From positions 1-34,108 of the forward strand of contig FMBT01000625.1 in assembly GCA_900095095.1 (NCBI GenBank): a stretch of DNA of 34,108 nt, given 5' to 3'. A program made the translations under genes and the position numbers. The notes under the pieces were generated by a model. The model worked only from the letters and a program-made list of their open reading frames with translations. It had not been told where the DNA came from and made no database searches. Origin of the DNA: Fragilariopsis cylindrus CCMP1102. Lineage: Eukaryota > Bacillariophyta > Bacillariophyceae > Bacillariales > Bacillariaceae. Below are positions 10,091 through 21,270 of the stretch, one piece after another (positions within the stretch are counted from its first letter, which is position 1; each line of letters starts with the position of its first letter).

Positions 10091-12186
10091 ATGTTACTTT
10101 CATCGGTAATGATTGGAACTACCGTGGTTGTTGCCGATGACGATGGGGATGCCGATGGAAAAAGTAGTAATCCTAGTTTTTATGATGGGTATGAGTTGAA
10201 TCCTTATCGTCTTGATGGTAGTCCAAACGGTGCAGGTGATCCGAATGGTTCCTGTGGATGGATGTGTGATGGTGCCGATCAATATGCATTTGGATTGTAT
10301 GCATGCCTTCACAATGCATTCAAAGATTTTGATCCGGTAGAATTGACGAATGAAATTACGGTACCAAAAGTCACCTACTCTCCTTCTCTTGCCATGGACG
10401 ATTTTTCTATGGAAGATTACAACACTGTTCGTGGTGCCTTCATGACTAGCAGGTACGTACCCGTACGGTGTATATGATGTGACGATACAGATACATCGAT
10501 CAATAAACACAAATACAAATACAAATACGGCGTTGTATGATTGTCTCACCAAACTATTGCATATGCTTTCCTCTCAATATATAGATTGCCAGCAGCGGTT
10601 TTGTACGCCGAAAACGATCAAGATGTGATTGAAGGAATCAATTGGTAAGCATTTTCCTTATTCTTTCTCTCTCCATCTCCTCCTATGCAATGTGTAATAT
10701 GTGATATGTAATAAGTAGTATATATGATTTATTAAGATGTCTTTTCGTTTCCTCTGTCTATCTCTATCTCACATTTATTGTGGTTTATTGCACAAACCCA
10801 ACACAAAATCAACGAAGCGCAAGAGAGAATGGGTATGTCGTTTCTCCACGCGGTACAGGACATTCCTATCAGAGTTTGAGTACTCTTGATGGTGCACTTG
10901 TTATTGATGTGTCGTTGAATTGCAAATACGACGACAGTGATGGTGGATTTAAAGTAAATTATGATGATCAAGGTGATCACATCCTTCCCGGTTCCCGTTA
11001 TATTAGCACAATGAGAATCCCTTCAGGTTGCACGAATGCTGTGTTACTAGCTAAAACATACGATACGCATGATAAAGAGGAAGGTGCAATGTGTATTATT
11101 GGATCATGTCCCTCTGTTGGTGAGTTCATTCAATTAATCAAAAACAATATGTGACAACATATACTACAAACAATGAAGTTTGAGAGATATATCAACTAAT
11201 GACAACGATGTATATAAGCACATCCCTTACGTTTCTTCCTTTCTTTTGTTGTTGCTGTTTTATTGCATTGCGTTATAGGTGTTACCGGTTACGTACTAGG
11301 TGGTGGCTATGGTGATCAAACTCCGTACGCTGGTACTGCTCTGGATCTTGTGGACGAATTTGAAATCGTCTTGTACAACGGCACTTTGGTAAAAGCATCT
11401 CAAAACGAAAATTCAGACTTATTTTGGGCTTTGAGAGGTGGTGGTGGGTAAGTCATTTATTTACTGTTCACCAGATCTTAAAAAACACACATAATATATA
11501 TATATATACATATGTATATGTATATACGTATTAATTTCTTTGTTGGATGGATTTAATCTTATTTCAACTTCAATTTTCTCTTCGTTTATGGATTTCATAT
11601 AGTGGGTTCGGTGTCATTACACATTTCACCGTTAGGACTGTTGCTGTAAGTAATGTTGTATCCCTTATTCAGTTATATTATCGATTCTTTAAAATATTCC
11701 GTATCAATCCTGTTATAATTTTATCTATTTACCAGAATCTAATAAATAGATTTTTTCGTTAATCTTTTCGGTATTGTATCTCTATTCTACGATGTGGCTC
11801 ATCACGTTTCGTTTATCGTTTGTTTCATTATATGGCGTAACGATGACTGAGCAGAGCCCGAATCCAACAGCATTTACCAACGTAGAATTCAACGGAGAAT
11901 ATAATGGTGTCGAGATGGCAATTCGTTTTCAGGTATGTGTAGCAATACTTTAATACTATTACAATAGGACGCAACCTTTTTACTGATAAGTATACTTTTT
12001 CCTTTTTCTTTTTAGGACTTCATGTACGACAACCCTTCAGTTTCATCAAAATATGGAGGTACTTTTATGGTTACAACTAGTGATGGTGAAGGGAGCCGAA
12101 CGCAAGGTAGGTTTTTTTTCGGATGATTGCGTTCTGTCGTCGTTGAACTATTGTCTTTCTTTCATCTCTCTCTCTCTAAATCTCTT

Positions 12187-12218
<32 letters not shown>

Positions 12219-14407
12219 GTAAACATCCGTAACATAATTAGGTGTATTCCGTAAGTGACAACATGATGAATCTTATTGATAATGCTGAATCTTTTTACAT
12301 ATTACAATCTCATGGTGCACAAATTATTTCCAATCTCTGTTAATATTAGTTGGACCAATTGAACAGGCAGTTGATGCATTTTATGACGCAGGCCTTTTGG
12401 ACGAAGAATTTTTCGGCAATACATCTTTTTCATCAGCTTCGAAGTATAATGAAACGATTTGTAGCAATAACGAAACCGATTCCTCAACACCAACTTGCGA
12501 TGAAAATTATGGCAACAATAAGATTCCGGAGTATGGTCTCAGTCTTATTCAAGTTAATACTCAAGGCGGTAAGTCACCGTAAACGTTTCGAGCATCTCTA
12601 TTATTGTCACGACGTTAGTTTTCATCTCATCTTACCTTCTTCTGGTTCACTTGATAGAATCACAAGCATATCAGATTTGCGGCAGTTGGTACAACCCAGT
12701 AGCTCATGGAAGCAGTATGGGAACCGCAAGATCACTAAACATATGCGAAGATTTAGGAGTAGACAATTCGTACTGCAGTTTCGTTCCACCAGATTTTAAG
12801 TCTAATATTTTCGAAGACGGACAGGCTTGTGGAAATATGACCGAATATGATGAAATAGCTGCTTGTATTATCAATTCTATTAATTCTGAGAAATGCGCTG
12901 ATCCTGTTATTCTTAATGCAACACTAGAAGCCGCAAGAGACCCAAAGGGTTTTCTTAATCATCATGGCCCTAGCCTTGCTATTCAACAAGTATTCGAAAC
13001 TTCGAAACTTTATCCGAAGCCGTCTGCTTACGGGTATAAAGCTCCGAGCGGTATGTCTGTTGGGACTGGCACTGGAGGAATGGTAATCCCAAAGATTACA
13101 CCCGAGACCATTAAAAAAATGAGTGAACAGGAAGGAAGTGTAGGATTTATATGCAACCATCTTGGTAAGAATAAAGAATTATTTGACTTCTCGCAAGCTT
13201 TCGGTGATAAATTAAAATAATTTATAACAATAAGCTTCGATTCTCACACATTGTTTTATCCATAATCGTAGTACACGGTGCCCCTCTTGCAGTTGATAAA
13301 GATGCAACGGCCTACCCACATCGCAATGGAGGTTGCAACACTCCGTCTGATTTCGAAATTGTATCAAATCGCGGAACAACTGCTGTAGACGCACTCTTAA
13401 CTGATCCATACTTCAACAACGACCCTAGTAAACTAATGGGTTATTACAACTATATGGTAAGATATAACGTTCAAATTAATACACCAAAGAAAATGATTTG
13501 ATTTCTCAACCACATCGACCCTTTTTGCCTTCTCCCTTTGCGTTGGATAAACTTTATGTGTAGGGATCGTTACGCTTTCGTAACTGGGAGAACTTCTACT
13601 TTGCTGATCACAGTGATAAGCTCAGTGAGATTAGGGGCAAGTACGATCCAACCGGTGGATTCGATGCCCCGCGTTACATTCAAGGCAAAACAATCCAATC
13701 TGATGTTGATGATCCCAATGAATCTAAACCGGACGGTAATGGTGATGATGATGTCGACGAAGTTAACGACACCCAAACAAATGATGATTGTAGTTCGATT
13801 AGTAAGTATTCTCCTGTCAATTTATCTATTTTCCAAAGATTGCTGTTTGTTTCTCTTTCTACGAATGATGAAAGCTGTAATTGTTGCTGCTTCGTGCAAC
13901 GTATATTGGATACGCAGGTTAGTGTTGTACTAACCATCGTTTTTATTTGGGGGTGTTATTTATTCTCCAGTTGATCTAGTGTGTGGTAGTGATGATTTTG
14001 AAACACTTTGTTCACTTGTTTCGAAATTTGATGTATTATCAAGTTCCCTCTCGAGTGGTAATTGGACATTCTTTGCACCCAACGATGACGCCTTTGCTAG
14101 TTTTGATGAGGAGGTAGTTGATGGTTTATCTGATAGTAGATTAAAGAAGATTTTATTGTTTCATGCCGTAGAAGGAGAAGAAATCTATGCCGGTGATCTT
14201 TCTTGCCAGCAGTCTGATGATTCAAACCTCATTGAGATGGCGAACGAGAAAGATACACGAGTGAAATGTAAGAATGGTATTCCATACGGTATCAAAGGCG
14301 CTGGTAATGAAGTTCCGGTAGAGTTTACTGAAGTTGATATTAAGGCTTGTAATGGAGTAATCCATGTTGTTGATGGTGTCCTCCTTCCCCCCAATTATCT
14401 AGTGTAA
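10091..14407 (+). CDS. secreted berberine-bridge-type FAD oxidase with C-terminal FAS1 domain
   Basis: Twelve exons join in frame to 896 residues: 10091-10452, 10585-10644, 10818-11119, 11279-11447, 11603-11645, 11855-11932, 12016-12106, 12350-12568, 12658-13164, 13272-13456, 13564-13801, 13971-14407. All introns are GT-AG, 83-243 bp. Residues 1-15 (MLLSSVMIGTTVVVA) form a signal peptide. An FAD_binding_4 domain follows: RGTGHSY with His156, GSCPSVGVTGYVLGGG with Cys238, and LFWALRGGGGGFGV near 290-305. His156 and Cys238 match the two residues that bind FAD covalently in this family. A BBE segment (NWENFYFADHSDKL...KYDP) is at about 679-701. After an Asp/Asn-rich linker, a FAS1 domain (TFFAPNDDAFASF ... 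CNGVIHVVDGVLLPP) fills 753-896. The predicted activity is oxidation of a carbohydrate or small alcohol/amine with H2O2 release, outside the cell or in the secretory path. The substrate is unknown. FAS1 suggests wall or surface adhesion. Confidence 0.9.
12165..12219 (+). repeat. (CT)n(AC)n microsatellite in oxidase intron 7
   Basis: A run of tctctc repeats followed directly by acacac, inside the intron 12107-12349, with no coding effect. Confidence 0.9.
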
Positions 14408-16137
14408 ATCCAAGATATATAGATTCGACACAACCCAACTCAACTCAACTTAACTCATTCTGGATCATAAGTAAATGAATTGTACATTAGTAGCAGTGAA
14501 TTACATTATTGTTATTCTAGACTACTCGTGGAATCAATGATGTGTGTGTGTGTGTTCTTTACATCTATTCGATTCTATTGGTTTTCATTCCGTCGCTGCT
14601 ATCGAGTATTGGACGGCAACACTCCGTAAAATACTTCGTGTTTGTTGATTATGTTGTGTTGTGTTGTGATAAATAATGTTCTTGTTTGTGTGCTTTCCAC
14701 AACAGCGAAATGGATTTTTTTACTTATGTCGGTTAGGCGCGGTAGGTGGAGAGGTAGTAGTAATTATGTAGTCTTTTCATTCCGTAAGTCACCGACCCTA
14801 CATCATCACAAGTAAATATGTATCATCCTCCCTCAGATCAACAACGTCACAGCTCTTTATTCATCTTCTTGTTATCCTTGTTGGGGTCATAAGAACATCG
14901 AAAGAATGCATTACAGTATCATTTAGTTGCATTCAAATTTTAAATACCGGTATGAGCTCTTTTTTTCTATTTTTCGTAAAATAAAACGTCTAACAAGAAG
15001 CAACACAAGTTTTTGTTTTCAAAATAAATACTTAATAAGTCTTTTTAAATCTTTTTCGTCCGTCCATCAGCCAACACTTTCAGAACTACTGTAGCCTAGT
15101 AGAATAATCAGCAACATTACATAATATATTATATGAGTAAGATAACACCTAATGCAACTGTAGGAAGATTATATGGGTGCAGTTGCTTTTATATGTGTAT
15201 CATTATGTCTATAGAAATGTTCTAGGATTGTAGGTGGTAGGCATTATAATGATATGTGGAAGTAATTTATGTATGTGTACATAATATATTTGCTACCATC
15301 AGCTTTGTTTCCTGTAAATAATTAGTCAGCAACATCACATATATGCGTAAGATAACATCCAAAGCAACTGTAAGAGGGGAAATATTTGTGTGCAGTTGCT
15401 TTTCTACACATATCAATTTTCAATAAATATCATACCTCTAATTTCTAGCATTGATGCCCCGATTTAGCATAGTTGCCATAAGTAAGTATGAGAAGTTTTC
15501 CCACACCAGTTTTGACAGCAACATCCATCACAATACTAAGCAAAGTAAGTAGCCCACTCAAAGTTGGCATTACTAGGGTCTCTGGTTGACATGATACTAC
15601 AACCCACAGGCATACAAACATAATGAATTTATTTCACAAATGAACTAGGTGGTTGCAGATGTATAGAACTGATGCAACAGGTGCTGCAATGAGTGCAGCA
15701 TTATTTACATTATGGGTACATGTCCAGTATCATTGAGTTGTTTCACATGGTGATGATATGTACAGTGTGTGAATGAGATTGACATGTACAACAGTGTACC
15801 GCGCGTTCCGGCTCAACGCTGTTCTTGTTTTGTGCGCTGTGTGACAATCTGCGGACAGACGCCTGCCACACGGGACTGGTTAACACGCGCTATGCAGCAA
15901 AGTACCATCAATCGGGGGAATTTTTAACTGTATAATAGCTCCTCAAACCTTCTCCAGTACCTATCCATAGGCATTCTACACATTCCAAATTGTCGACAGG
16001 TCTAGGTAGTGTAGTCAATGACCTGGTACTTATCGAGGGAGAATTTCCCCCATATTGGGTACACGTCGTCAAAGTTGAAAATAATAATTAACGCGCACCT
16101 ATGCAGTAAATAGAAGGAAAATTCCTTATTAACACAT
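14408..16137. other. non-coding repeat block, left part
   Basis: No gene is seen. A fragment resembling the 191-bp array (tgtgctttccacaacag) is at 14689-14706. Two copies of a roughly 95-bp unit are at 15106-15200 and 15323-15415, each with a gcaactg...cagttgc inverted pair. A segment at about 15495-15600 recurs in diverged form at about 18065-18170. A locally more G/C-rich stretch (about 15795-15915) holds no open frame of note. Confidence 0.55.
15106..15415 (+). repeat. direct duplication with internal hairpin motifs
   Basis: Copies at 15106-15200 and 15323-15415, about 218 bp apart, share tcagcaacat, gtaagataaca, gcaactgta and gtgcagttgctttt. In each copy the gcaactg and cagttgc words are reverse complements about 25 bp apart. 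Confidence 0.75.
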
Positions 16138-16667
16138 GACAATGGGAACTGTATTGAATCGAACCTCCATGGATATCGGTCTATTCAACATACGCTTATG
16201 AGAAGAAATATAGATGTATGTACTGTTAATAGACACGAAAAAGTGCGGTTTATTTAGTGGAATCTTAAGTACTTAAACTCTCTCTTAGTGAAGACACGAA
16301 TAATATTTATTTTTTGAAAAAACACGTCCAATATGCCTGTTGAAAATGGGTCCTCTCTTAATGTAACAATAAGCTTAAAAATTATCGCATTAACTAATAT
16401 AACACTAATAGAGACTTCTGTATCAGTACTTTATCTATCAATCCACTATTTTTTTTTTAATTTTCCTCTCTTATGCACCTCTTCCTGGCGATTCGAAATT
16501 TGCCTGCCACCCATATAAATACTCATAGAAATTTCCCCAGATGTCCAAATTCAACCAAAACTTTTTTCACTTATTAAGCATACCAATATCTATAATTCGT
16601 CTTATAAGCTTTTGTTAAATAGATCGATACCCATGGAGGTTCGATTCAGTACATTCCCATTTTCATG
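16138..16667. mobile_element. terminal-inverted-repeat element (MITE-like)
   Basis: The segment 16138-16202 is the reverse complement, with scattered differences, of 16601-16667. The best-conserved core is gaatcgaacctccatgg / ccatggaggttcgattc. The enclosed 400 bp is A/T-rich and has no recognisable transposase; its one open frame (16333-16518) is unremarkable. Weaker complementarity extends outward on both sides (ggaaaatt on the left, aattttcc on the right), so the exact ends and target-site duplication are not settled. It is probably a non-autonomous DNA element or a remnant. Confidence 0.7.
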
Positions 16668-18760
16668 TTGATGTGATAATTTTCCATTTCAATACTTAAT
16701 AATTTTAATTATTTTCAAAATAATTTTCCTGTCGCGAGCCATCGCGCATATTATTTGAATCAAAAATTTTAGTCGCGAGTCGTACCTTTTGATAATGTAC
16801 AGTGCATGCATTGAACTTGCTGGTTGCCTGCCTGTTAGATATCATTGTGAATTCTGGATGCACATTGCCTACCTGTTGGCATATTTCATTCATGCTGATG
16901 TTCCTCCTGCTTTCATTGTTGTCTACTCACATCATTGTGTATGAGGGTGCCATTGAAAACTTACTGTTGTTATTTGAACCAGATGTCACAGTACCTACCT
17001 GTTGGGCACCAGGATATCCTTACTGCTGTTGTATATACTTAAAATTTCATTGTAATTTCACATGGTTGCCATCATACCTGATGATGTTGTCTATGCAGAC
17101 ATTATTGTAGTTTAACATGATGATGCATCTGGAATTATACAACCTCCTCTTAGCATACCTGCTGTTTGGTTGGTTCCCCACCAAATAATGCCAGTTAGAT
17201 AGGTCTAGTGTTGTGATTGCGTATTTCACTTACCTAATTCTACACAAAAATAAAAGATAGATACAGTATGTGTAGTCAACATTTGGTTGATTCCCCATAG
17301 GGGACTGTTAATTATCTAATTACCAACACTAGCTCTGCATGAAAACAAAGATCTATGTACAGGAGGTTTGCACAACCATTGTTGTGTCAAGATGTTGTGT
17401 ATGTGTGTACATTCAAGTTGTTTCTTCAAATGAGATGTTTTGTTGTTCATTTCAGGTTCTAATTTTATTCAACAACCACAGGAACAGAAAAGTTGTTGTA
17501 GGCACACACAATGTTTTAGTATTTAGTACACTTTGTAGATGGTAATGCACCCAACCTATCTGGTGTAGTCCTCTGCAACCCTTTCATATGAGTTATTTTG
17601 TTGATTATTTCTGCTCAAAAATCTTGTTGTTATTTTTCCTTCCACAACAGAGGAATAAATTTCAAAACATACCCATATCTGCTGGTAGGTGTCTACTGCA
17701 TTAAAAACTACACAATTATCTCTATACCGCTTTTGTTAAGAGAAATCAATACAGGTTGTACTTGTTACTGTCATTTCTATATATTTAAATAAGAAGTAAA
17801 CACACCATCCCACACAAGATTATTATAGACCAAAATACAGCTCTTCGTTCTCATCATTTACACATACCCCCAGGTAAATTAGAACACATAATTGATTCAC
17901 TGTCCTCACTGCACTAGGACATATTACTTGTGAATTGAAAGTATCATCATCCCAACCCACCATTATGCTGGATGTTATTGTAGCTTACCCCTGTTTTCAA
18001 AACTATCTCATTTTAAAAAGCAATTGAGGACTGTAATTAAAATAGTCACTGTTGGTTGGAAAATACTCCCATACCAATTGTGACAGGATTGATCATCCAT
18101 ACAAATACTCATAAAATAAACTAACCCACCTAAAGCCCCCATTAATAGGGCCTCTAGTTAACAATTATTTCTGGATTTTATTTAATATCAGGGCAAAAAT
18201 TGGTTTTTGGCCCTTGGTGAAGATATTAATCCCCTGTTCACTAATGTCATCTGGCAGACATATAATGATTAAACTTATAATGGGTTACATAGATTTATAT
18301 TCCAGACAAAGTTCATCGAGCAAAAATAATAGCTGCAAGAGATTAACTAGTAACATGTTAAAAAAGACTAGTCATTATACATGAATGTTGTGTGCATGAA
18401 CTGAAGGAGTGCCTTGTCCTACACCATATTTTTGAACTATTTTTTATTACACACATGGTATGGTATAGGAACTCTCCCTACCCTGCTTTGTATTGTGTCA
18501 TGAACAAGATATCTATATTAAAAAGATGATGTGTGCTGCTATGCTGTGTAGTAGTGTGTAGTGTGAGCCCTACATTGTGAGATACCCAGTAGGCTTACAA
18601 GACTTAAGGAATATAACATTTTTCATTCCAACAGATCAATTGTAAACTTCATGGTTCAATTTTCCAGGAAAAAATGACTTTTTAGGGGTATATAGTGGAT
18701 GCTAAAGTTGTTACTAACAAATAATACTAGTAACATTTGGGCATGATTTAGTTTTTATAT
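16668..18760. other. non-coding repeat block, right part
   Basis: No convincing gene. Degenerate direct repeats include cctacctgttgg words at 16868 and 16994, and paired ggttggttcccca / ggttgattcccca stretches at about 17166 and 17284. A diverged copy of the 191-bp array lies at about 17385-17660. The end (about 18545-18757) matches the right end of the first repeat block at 9110-9318, including tacattgtgagata and a final atttagtttttat. The open frame 16802-17110 is Cys/Leu-rich but repeat-derived, and I do not accept it as a gene. Confidence 0.55.
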
Positions 18761-19175
18761 GTACGTGGAATGATAAGAAATAAAGTCCTATCTTATAGCC
18801 TGTACAGTAGATAACACGTGTGGGCATACTAGTAGAACTGAACAAATATACACAGAAAAATTAAGCTAAAAATGACCGACATGACTATTTTGATATGCCG
18901 ATACAGTAAGGATGTCTGTGGTATAAACGAGTAAGTAATAGCCTTCCTACAGTAGTACATTATTAAAGGGTGAATAAAGGATTCGATTCAGATTCATCAT
19001 ACTGAAACTGCTCAGCTACAGTACAATAGAATGCAATATTGTTGACTGACTCTGCTACGGTATCGAGAAATATTTTTTATCAAAGTAAAGATATCAATCT
19101 AAATATGATTGCTCAATAACCATCGTATACAAAAAATAATCAAGATTACAATAACAATAATAATTCTGCAATATA
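18761..19175 (+). promoter_or_regulatory. upstream region of the shorter paralogue
   Basis: About 415 A/T-rich bases before the ATG at 19176. It contains tacagtag at about 18950 and a gctacagtac motif at about 19014. No gene is seen and no defined core promoter could be assigned. Confidence 0.3.
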
Positions 19176-20123
19176 ATGATTCGAAAATTGAAGTTGAAAA
19201 GAAGGGGAAGTAGTATGAATCAGAAACAAAAAAATACTGGACTCATATTCATCAATAATAATTCCAACAATAATAATACTAGTAACAGCACCATCATCGA
19301 CGATAATACCTGTTTATTACTACTGACGACGATAAAAAGACATTCCAAGCATAATAAATATTCCTGGATTGAATTAGATTTTTCAAATCATACATTTTAT
19401 ATTGATACATCAGCAGTAGAATCATCATCTTATTACGATGAAGTTGAATTCAGTGCTAGTAATACTAGTAGTGACGAAGGAGGAGGAATCAATAAAGACG
19501 ATTTGCTCGACTATTACAACGATGAGACAGTAAATGGACGAGAAAAAATAATAGGAGGAGATGACCAAAAACAAGAAGAAAAAGAGCAACACAACGACGA
19601 AAATACTAGAAATGGAACGAAGACAACTGCGAATATAAGAGATAAGAAGAAAAAGAAGAAGAAGAAATCGACTAGTAATGGGACATCGAAGAAAATAACA
19701 CATCCTCGTCGCCGTAGTAGTTCTTCATTATTACTGCCATCAAACGACAAATTAATGAAAGAAGAAAAGCAGCAGGGGTGGACGACAACAAAAATTGAAC
19801 ATAATAATAAAGAAAATGATAATAATGAAGATGTAGTTGTCACCGCCGCCGCCGCGGCAAATACGACGTCAATGATGAATACTACTACTACGAAGAATAA
19901 GAATAAGAATGAGAAAGAGAATATTAAGTTGTTGCTCACTGTTTTAAATGGTAGTAATAGTAGTAGTAGTGGTAGCAGCAGCAATAAAAAAAGTCCAAAT
20001 AATGGTACTACTAGTAGTTATATCGGTACGAAGCAACGGAATAAAAAATTGGCCGATTCTGAAAATCGACGTGCCTTAATAAGAAATTCTTTGTTTACTG
20101 CTGCTACTACTATCGATGAATGA
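19176..20123 (+). CDS. low-complexity protein, shorter paralogue of 3737-6358
   Basis: An uninterrupted 315-residue frame from ATG 19176 to TGA 20121-20123. It shares with the upstream paralogue, in order: a basic start, a poly-Asn tract after LIFINN, STI.DD, a KHNKYSWIELDFSNHTFY.DT block (about residues 54-80), a SLLLPS(N/D) motif, and the C-terminal block KLADSENRRALIRNSL about ten residues from the end. Similarity is visible in DNA too (ggattgaattagat). It lacks the duplicated basic modules and RRSSF repeats, which explains its smaller size. Between the blocks it is Lys/Asn/Glu/Ser-rich with KKKKKKK, AAAAA and SSSS tracts. Probably disordered; function unknown. It has no intron. Confidence 0.7.
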   Translation: MIRKLKLKRRGSSMNQKQKNTGLIFINNNSNNNNTSNSTIIDDNTCLLLLTTIKRHSKHNKYSWIELDFSNHTFYIDTSAVESSSYYDEVEFSASNTSSDEGGGINKDDLLDYYNDETVNGREKIIGGDDQKQEEKEQHNDENTRNGTKTTANIRDKKKKKKKKSTSNGTSKKITHPRRRSSSSLLLPSNDKLMKEEKQQGWTTTKIEHNNKENDNNEDVVVTAAAAANTTSMMNTTTTKNKNKNEKENIKLLLTVLNGSNSSSSGSSSNKKSPNNGTTSSYIGTKQRNKKLADSENRRALIRNSLFTAATTIDE

Positions 20124-21270
20124 ATGTCTAACGATGAATGACGATGACATGACGACGTCGTTTTACTGTAACGGCGCACACACACGCACACACACACACA
20201 AGGAACAACAACATTTGAAACAACTGGAAGTAAAGTAAAGTGTTGTGATTTAAAAAATAAGATAAAAATTGAACAATAGATCGAGAAAGTACTACTATAG
20301 GATCATTGTGTGTTGAGGTGAAACATGGTTGCTTGCTAGTATATGTGGCTGTAGCAAATGAACAAGGAATTGATTATGCACGTTTAGTTGTTTTCGTAGA
20401 TGAAAATAAAAATGATGATGTGTTATAGGAACAAATGAAACTGATATAACGAAATCAGTTTCTTTATGGAAGAACGATCGATCATATTATTATGGGGTGG
20501 TATGCTGTTTATTCCAAATGATGAATGCATGTATCAATGATTGTACAACGCCGTCGTCGTCGTCGTCGTCGTCGTCATAAGTTGTTGTTAGAAGGGGAAC
20601 GGCATTGACATTGACATTGACATTGATGAAGGCGGTAGGTAATTCTATGCCGGCCATGATTCGATTCCCTTTCATTTGAGTCCATCGTGCATGTATTGGA
20701 AGTAGGATTACTGATTGTAGATCTAAATACAACATCATTAGTAATTAGTAGTGGCAGGTGTGATGATTGATACGTACTCTTTTCTAGTCTTAAAAATACA
20801 TGTATAATTCCTACTTCATACATGTGTTTTGCTGTTCTATTTTAAAGATCAGAGACACCATTTTTTGCATAGACAATTAAATGCACGTGAAAACCTCGCG
20901 GTAGAGGGGGCTTCGAACCCCCTTCCCTACATACGAGTATACCCCCAAATGTTAAACATACCCTCCTTTTTCAACTCACAAAAAATGAAATTGTCGCCTC
21001 AGATGAAGAGATTGGTACAGTACCTACCCTCATTACCCTACAGTAATGTTTTACTTGACGTACTCTGTCCATTTTGGTATTCCGGACTAAATTTGGTGTG
21101 TGCAATAATTGTGCGTGAAGGTGTACATTTTTTTTGGTTCGGGGAATACATTTTTTGTCTAAAAAAAAAACTATCTTTTCGACACGATTGAAAACTACTT
21201 TTTTTAAAATCGATAAATTTATTTAATTATTCATAATAACCCCCACACACATTCGTATCCTTCTCTTTTC
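20124..21270. other. spacer with microsatellites and a hairpin
   Basis: No convincing gene. Notable items are (CA)n at 20175-20200, (GTC)n at 20551-20578 and acattg repeats near 20607-20623. A perfect 5-bp GGGGG/CCCCC hairpin lies at 20906-20922; on the minus strand its loop reads ttcgaag, like a tRNA T-arm, but no cloverleaf can be built around it. The open frame 20829-21191 crosses this hairpin and has no recognisable domain. Confidence 0.5.

Noticed and set aside
16802..17110. 102-codon Cys/Leu-rich frame
   Set aside because: Built from degenerate direct repeats within a non-coding block, with no recognisable protein or splice support.
20901..20930. A real tRNA gene
   Set aside because: Only one arm can be folded; no matching acceptor 5' strand, D-arm or anticodon arm within tRNA distance on either strand.
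20829..21191. 120-codon frame
   Set aside because: It runs through the T-arm-like hairpin and A/T runs; no domain or homologous pattern is recognisable.
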